A program made the position numbers and the translations under genes. This document shows positions 60,326 to 64,000 of a stretch of DNA of 64,000 nt, in pieces. The stretch is from JBDGYW01 sp964518955. GTDB lineage: Bacteria > Gemmatimonadota > Gemmatimonadetes > Gemmatimonadales > GWC2-71-9. Within the stretch, counting starts at the first letter, position 1. Every line of letters begins with the position of its first letter. The notes beneath the pieces were generated by a model. That model was given only the letters and a program-made list of their open reading frames with translations, did not search any database and was not told where the DNA came from. The stretch is taken from contig CAZFHS010000020.1 of assembly GCA_964518955.1 (NCBI GenBank), positions 1-64,000 of the forward strand. Direction: 5' to 3'.

Positions 60326-61519
60326 TTAGGCTGAAACAGCGTTGATCATGTCGAAGATCGGAAGGTACATGGCCACGATCATACCACCGACGATGACGCC
60401 CAGGAATACGATCATGATCGGTTCCAGGAGCGAAAGCAACGTTCCGACCGCAGTGTCAACCTCGTCGTCGTAGAAATCCGCAATCTTCGACAGCATTTCG
60501 TCCAAGCCACCTGTCGCCTCGCCGACTGCGATCATCGAGGTGACCATGGGCGGGAAGACCTCCGACTTCTCCAACGGGCCAGCAATCGTGTCACCGCCGG
60601 CTATCGATCCTCTGGACTCCATGACAGCGTCGTGGATGACGCGGTTGCCCGCGGTACGAGCTGTGATCTCGAGACCATCCAGAATCGATACACCAGAAGC
60701 CAGCAGCGTACCGAGGGTACGAGTGAACCTGGACACCGCTGATTTCCTTAGCAGGTCACCCAACACCGGTGCCTTGAGCATCATCTTGTCGATGACCAGC
60801 TTGCCGTTGTCTGTTCCGTAATAAGCGCGTGTCGCAAATACCGCGATGACGGTCGCAACTATCAGCACATGCCAGAAGTTCTGGAGGAAATCGCTGATGC
60901 CGATGACGACGCGAGTCGGCAGCGGCAGCGGAACGCCAACCGAGGCGAACATCGTCTGGAAAGTAGGGATGACAAATATCAACAGCACGCCAATACAGAT
61001 GCCCGCCACCGAAAAGATCACTCCCGGATACACCATCGCGCCCTTCACTTTACGTACGATGGCGTCGTTTTTTTCGAGGAAGGTGGCCAGGCGCAACATG
61101 ATCGTGTCGAGAATACCGCCCGCCTCACCGGCAGCCACCATGTTCACATAGAGTTGTGTGAATACCTTGGGATGCTTTTCGAGCGCATCCGCCAGGGTAT
61201 GTCCACTCTCTATGTCGTACACGACCTGCTTGGTGGTTTCGGCGAGCTGGGGGTTCTCCGTCTGCTTGGCGAGGATATCCAACGCCTGCACGAGCGGTAG
61301 GCCCGAGTTGACCATGGTGGCAAACTGACGGGTGAAAACGACGATATCCCTAGTGGGGACGCGCGCACCCGTCTTGCGTTTCTTCTTTTCACGTACTCGC
61401 ACCACCTGCATCCGGTTCTTTCGAAGCTGCTGGACCACCTCTTCTCTCGAGGCGGCTTCCATTGTACCGGTTGATTCCTCGCCGGTAGCAGTGCGTGCGG
61501 TGTACTCAAAATTCGGCAT
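60326..61519 (-). CDS. pilC: Type IV pilus inner-membrane platform PilC
   Basis: 397 residues with two T2SSF domains (about 65-190 and 270-390). The N-terminus MPNFEYTARTATGEE and motifs VFTRQFATMVNSGLPLVQAL, GEAGGILD and VGEATGGLDEMLSKIADFYD are characteristic, with three membrane helices. It is the rotor platform contacted by the PilB and PilT motors. 18 bp after pilT. Confidence 0.95.
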   Translation of the reverse strand: MPNFEYTARTATGEESTGTMEAASREEVVQQLRKNRMQVVRVREKKKRKTGARVPTRDIVVFTRQFATMVNSGLPLVQALDILAKQTENPQLAETTKQVVYDIESGHTLADALEKHPKVFTQLYVNMVAAGEAGGILDTIMLRLATFLEKNDAIVRKVKGAMVYPGVIFSVAGICIGVLLIFVIPTFQTMFASVGVPLPLPTRVVIGISDFLQNFWHVLIVATVIAVFATRAYYGTDNGKLVIDKMMLKAPVLGDLLRKSAVSRFTRTLGTLLASGVSILDGLEITARTAGNRVIHDAVMESRGSIAGGDTIAGPLEKSEVFPPMVTSMIAVGEATGGLDEMLSKIADFYDDEVDTAVGTLLSLLEPIMIVFLGVIVGGMIVAMYLPIFDMINAVSA

Positions 61520-61537
61520 CTCGCTCTCCGGTGCTGA

Positions 61538-62677
61538 CTAGCGTCGTTTTCCGCTCTTCGAGTCCCCTTCATCATCGATGGGCTCACCCACCATTCGCAG
61601 GAACTCGTTCTGGTCCGGTACTACCCTGAGACATTCTTCCAGCGTGACTTCCCTCGACATGTAATTCATGTAAAGCGAGTCTGCGAGTGTCATCATGCCA
61701 TGTTTCTTACCTGCCTGCATGGCAGAGTAGATCTGGTGCACTTTGTCGTCACGAATCAAGGCGCGAATGGCCGCGGTGGCTTTCATGATCTCACACGCCA
61801 TCACCCGGCCCTTGCCCGAAGCCTTCTGCAACAGTGTTTGCGTTACAACACCCTCGAGCACGAACGCGAGTTGGGCGCGCACCTGCGACTGCTGGTGTGA
61901 CGGAAACACATCTATGATTCTGTTGATCGTTTCTGCCGCCGAATTGGTGTGCAGAGTGGCAAATGCCAAGTGACCGGTCTCGGCGATGGTCAGCGCGGCT
62001 TGAATCGTCTCCAGATCTCGCATCTCACCGACCAGCACTACATCGGGGTCCTGCCGCAGCGCGTACTTCAACGCGTTCGCAAACGACTTCGTGTCTGTAC
62101 CGACCTCGCGTTGGTTGATGATGCAGCCCTGGTGCCTGTGGATAAACTCGATCGGGTCCTCGACCGTGATGATATGTGCTTTGCGGTTCTTGTTGATTCG
62201 ATCGATCATTGCGGCGAGAGTCGTCGACTTACCTGATCCAGTAGGACCGGTTACCAGCACGAGACCGCGCGGTCGGTCGGACAGCTCTGCAAGTGTCGCG
62301 GGCAAGCCCAGCTCATCGAAAGTCTTGACTGAGAATGGGATTTGCCGAATCACCATCGTCACACAACCCCGCTGCTTGAACACATTGCCGCGGAACCGCG
62401 CAAGGTTCTGGATTCCAAACGAAAAATCGAGTTCGTCTTCGTTCTCGAATCGTTTCTTCTGGTTCTCCGTGAGCACGGAGTAGGCGATCTGAAGCGTCTC
62501 CTTGGGTGTGAGTTGATGGTCCACGATCGAATCTGTGATGTCGCCGTCAACTCGGAGCTTCGGCCGTTCGCCGGCAGTGATGTGCAAGTCGGATGCGTCG
62601 CGTTCGATCATCTCTTCCAAGAGAGAACGCAGATTCACACCACCCGATTCAGTTTGTTGCGCAGTGCTCTCTGTCAT
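61538..62677 (-). CDS. pilT: Pilus retraction ATPase PilT
   Basis: 379 residues. Walker A GPTGSGKST, Asp box ITVEDPIEFIH, Walker B LVGEMRD, His box HLAFATLHTNSA, and the PilT-specific C-terminal AIRNLIRE-like segment (here AIRALIRDDKVHQIYSAMQA). Start RSLLEEMIERDASDLHITAG is typical. It powers pilus depolymerisation. Four bases after pilB. Confidence 0.95.
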   Translation of the reverse strand: MTESTAQQTESGGVNLRSLLEEMIERDASDLHITAGERPKLRVDGDITDSIVDHQLTPKETLQIAYSVLTENQKKRFENEDELDFSFGIQNLARFRGNVFKQRGCVTMVIRQIPFSVKTFDELGLPATLAELSDRPRGLVLVTGPTGSGKSTTLAAMIDRINKNRKAHIITVEDPIEFIHRHQGCIINQREVGTDTKSFANALKYALRQDPDVVLVGEMRDLETIQAALTIAETGHLAFATLHTNSAAETINRIIDVFPSHQQSQVRAQLAFVLEGVVTQTLLQKASGKGRVMACEIMKATAAIRALIRDDKVHQIYSAMQAGKKHGMMTLADSLYMNYMSREVTLEECLRVVPDQNEFLRMVGEPIDDEGDSKSGKRR

Positions 62678-62681
62678 TACC

Positions 62682-64000
62682 CTAACCCGCCGTTTCCTTC
62701 ACAACTTCTTCGAGAGTCGTGATGCCCTTTTTCACCTTCAACATTCCGTCCATGCGCAATGTCAACATTCCATCCTTGACGGCCTGCTCCTGCAGTTCCG
62801 CGGTCGACCCACCTCGAAGCACGAGACGCCTCAACTCGGGTGTCATCGCCATCACTTCGTAGAGACCCTGGCGACCCTTATAGCCTGAACTGGCGCAAAC
62901 GTCACACCCTGCGCCCTTGAAGAAGGTGAGAGCCGCGGCCTCATCTTCGTCAATACCCATGGCAGCGAGTTCGTCCGGATCGTATTCGTGCTCTCCCTTG
63001 CAGTCGGAACAGATGCGGCGGACCAATCGTTGTGCGACAATCAAGTTCACGGCACTAGCCACATTGAACGGCTCAATTCCCATGTCGATCATACGAGTGA
63101 CGGTAGATGGCGCGTCGTTCGTGTGTAGTGTGGAAAGCACCAGGTGACCAGTGAGCGCGGCTTTGATAGCGATACTGCCGGTTTCGATGTCGCGGATCTC
63201 ACCCACCATCACAATGTTCGGGTCCTGACGCAAGAACGCTTTCAGGGCAGCCGCGAACGTCATGCCAATCTCAGTGCGCACCAGAACCTGGTTGATCCCG
63301 TGGATGTTGTACTCCACAGGATCCTCAGCAGTCATGATGTTCACATCGATGTTATTCACCTGCGACAGAGCCGAATACAGCGTGGTGGTTTTGCCAGAAC
63401 CTGTCGGGCCAGTCACGAGCACCATGCCGTACGGATTCATGATTGCCATCATGAGGTCCTTCTCGGCCTGCGGCTCGAATCCGAACTTCTGCAGGTCGAG
63501 CGTCAGATTCCCTTTGTCGAGAATTCTGAGCACGATTTTCTCGCCGAAGATCACGGGCAGCGTTGACACACGAAAATCGATGACCTTCTTGCCCATCTTC
63601 AACTTGATGCGGCCATCTTGTGGAACACGGCGCTCTGCAATGTTCAACGCCGACATGATCTTGACTCGACTCGTCAGGGCGGCCTTGAGCTTGATGGGCG
63701 GCTTCATGACCTCCTGAAGCGCTCCATCGATCCTATACCTGACCCGGATCTCCTTCTCGAAGGGCTCGATGTGGATGTCGCTGGCTCCTCGCTTGACCGC
63801 ATCCGTGAGGATTCCATTGATCAGCTTCACTACCGGAGCGTCATCGGCAACCTGCGTCGGAGCTTCGTCTTCGTCGGTCTCTTCGATAACCTCGAGGTCG
63901 TCCTCTTCCTCGATGTCAGCGATGATCTGTTGGAGCTGAGCGTCGCTCTGTTCGTAGTAACGTTCAATCGCTTGCCGGAGCGTGTATTCACCGGCGATCA
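62682..64000 (-). CDS. pilB: Pilus extension ATPase PilB (5' end beyond the window)
   Basis: The frame is open to the window edge; about 439 codons are visible. The visible N-terminus (IAGEYTLRQAIERYYEQ, then an acidic linker rich in Glu/Asp) belongs to the region between the N-terminal domain and the ATPase core. Core motifs: ASDIHIEPFEKEIRVRYRID, Walker A GPTGSGKTT, MTAEDPVEYN, GEIRDIETG and HLVLSTLHTNDAPS. A tetracysteine zinc site is at CSDCKGEH and CDVCASSG, as in PilB/GspE. It powers pilus assembly. First visible gene of pilB-pilT-pilC. Confidence 0.95.
   Translation of the reverse strand, partial: IAGEYTLRQAIERYYEQSDAQLQQIIADIEEEDDLEVIEETDEDEAPTQVADDAPVVKLINGILTDAVKRGASDIHIEPFEKEIRVRYRIDGALQEVMKPPIKLKAALTSRVKIMSALNIAERRVPQDGRIKLKMGKKVIDFRVSTLPVIFGEKIVLRILDKGNLTLDLQKFGFEPQAEKDLMMAIMNPYGMVLVTGPTGSGKTTTLYSALSQVNNIDVNIMTAEDPVEYNIHGINQVLVRTEIGMTFAAALKAFLRQDPNIVMVGEIRDIETGSIAIKAALTGHLVLSTLHTNDAPSTVTRMIDMGIEPFNVASAVNLIVAQRLVRRICSDCKGEHEYDPDELAAMGIDEDEAAALTFFKGAGCDVCASSGYKGRQGLYEVMAMTPELRRLVLRGGSTAELQEQAVKDGMLTLRMDGMLKVKKGITTLEEVVKETAG

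Noticed and set aside
1..64000. CRISPR arrays, rRNA, tRNA genes, prophage or plasmid origin
   Set aside because: No regularly spaced direct repeats, no tRNA-like T-loop/CCA patterns and no phage structural genes were seen; XerC at 37117-38049 is the housekeeping recombinase by context.

Overview
The window looks like a chromosomal piece of an uncultured Gemmatimonadota-type bacterium: a GC-rich, diderm genome. The indicators are an ADOP-type MacB/FtsX permease paired with a PadR repressor, a DUF5916 outer-membrane protein, many exported propeller, barrel and carboxypeptidase-regulatory-like proteins, eukaryote-like kinase debris, and a complete type IV pilus locus with sigma-54 control. The assignment is inferred from protein resemblance and gene order, not from a marker gene. 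I see no rRNA, tRNA or CRISPR array.

Layout. 1-860: a truncated membrane-sensor ORF, a 24-codon ORF with a near-perfect Shine-Dalgarno, and a 14-bp tandem repeat. 859-3317: a two-gene operon headed by an unusual diguanylate cyclase that carries ferredoxin and [FeFe]-hydrogenase-like iron-sulfur modules; its promoter has a 14-bp palindrome exactly in the -35/-10 spacer. 3758-10167 (minus): a four-gene module of ECF sigma factor, zinc-finger anti-sigma, exported TPR-CHAT caspase-like protein, and RCC1-repeat lipoprotein. This is the best candidate in the window for an undescribed system. 10396-15688: a lipoprotein, the PadR-ADOP pair, and an AAA/DUF4143 ATPase with its own promoter.

15973-30842 is an accessory region of envelope proteins: a DUF5916 protein, a degraded IS481-like element (transposase C-terminus plus terminal repeats), a propeller protein, an operon of DUF3179 lipoprotein, barrel, exported thioredoxin and CcdA interrupted by an array of three covarying hairpins, a kinase remnant, several small exported proteins, and two tandem paralogues of an apparently uncharacterised 'SHCFS/VLWLD/RMPI' family.

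30847-43385 (minus) is core metabolism and housekeeping: argF-gcvT-mog-(sigma-54 activator with a degenerate receiver), and aroC-aroK-topA-trmFO-xerC-hslV-hslU. The topA-trmFO-xerC-hslV-hslU order is the same as Bacillus topA-trmFO-codV-clpQ-clpY.

43554-64000 (minus) is a type IV pilus locus: pilM-N-O-P-Q plus a large lipoprotein, a minor-pilin operon, two tandem major-pilin-like genes behind a textbook -24/-12 sigma-54 promoter, pilS-pilR followed by a GT2 and a GT-C/TPR membrane protein (a plausible pilin glycosylation pair), and pilB-pilT-pilC. PilS/PilR would drive the sigma-54 promoter, PilB/PilT power extension and retraction through PilC, and PilMNOP link the motor to the PilQ secretin.
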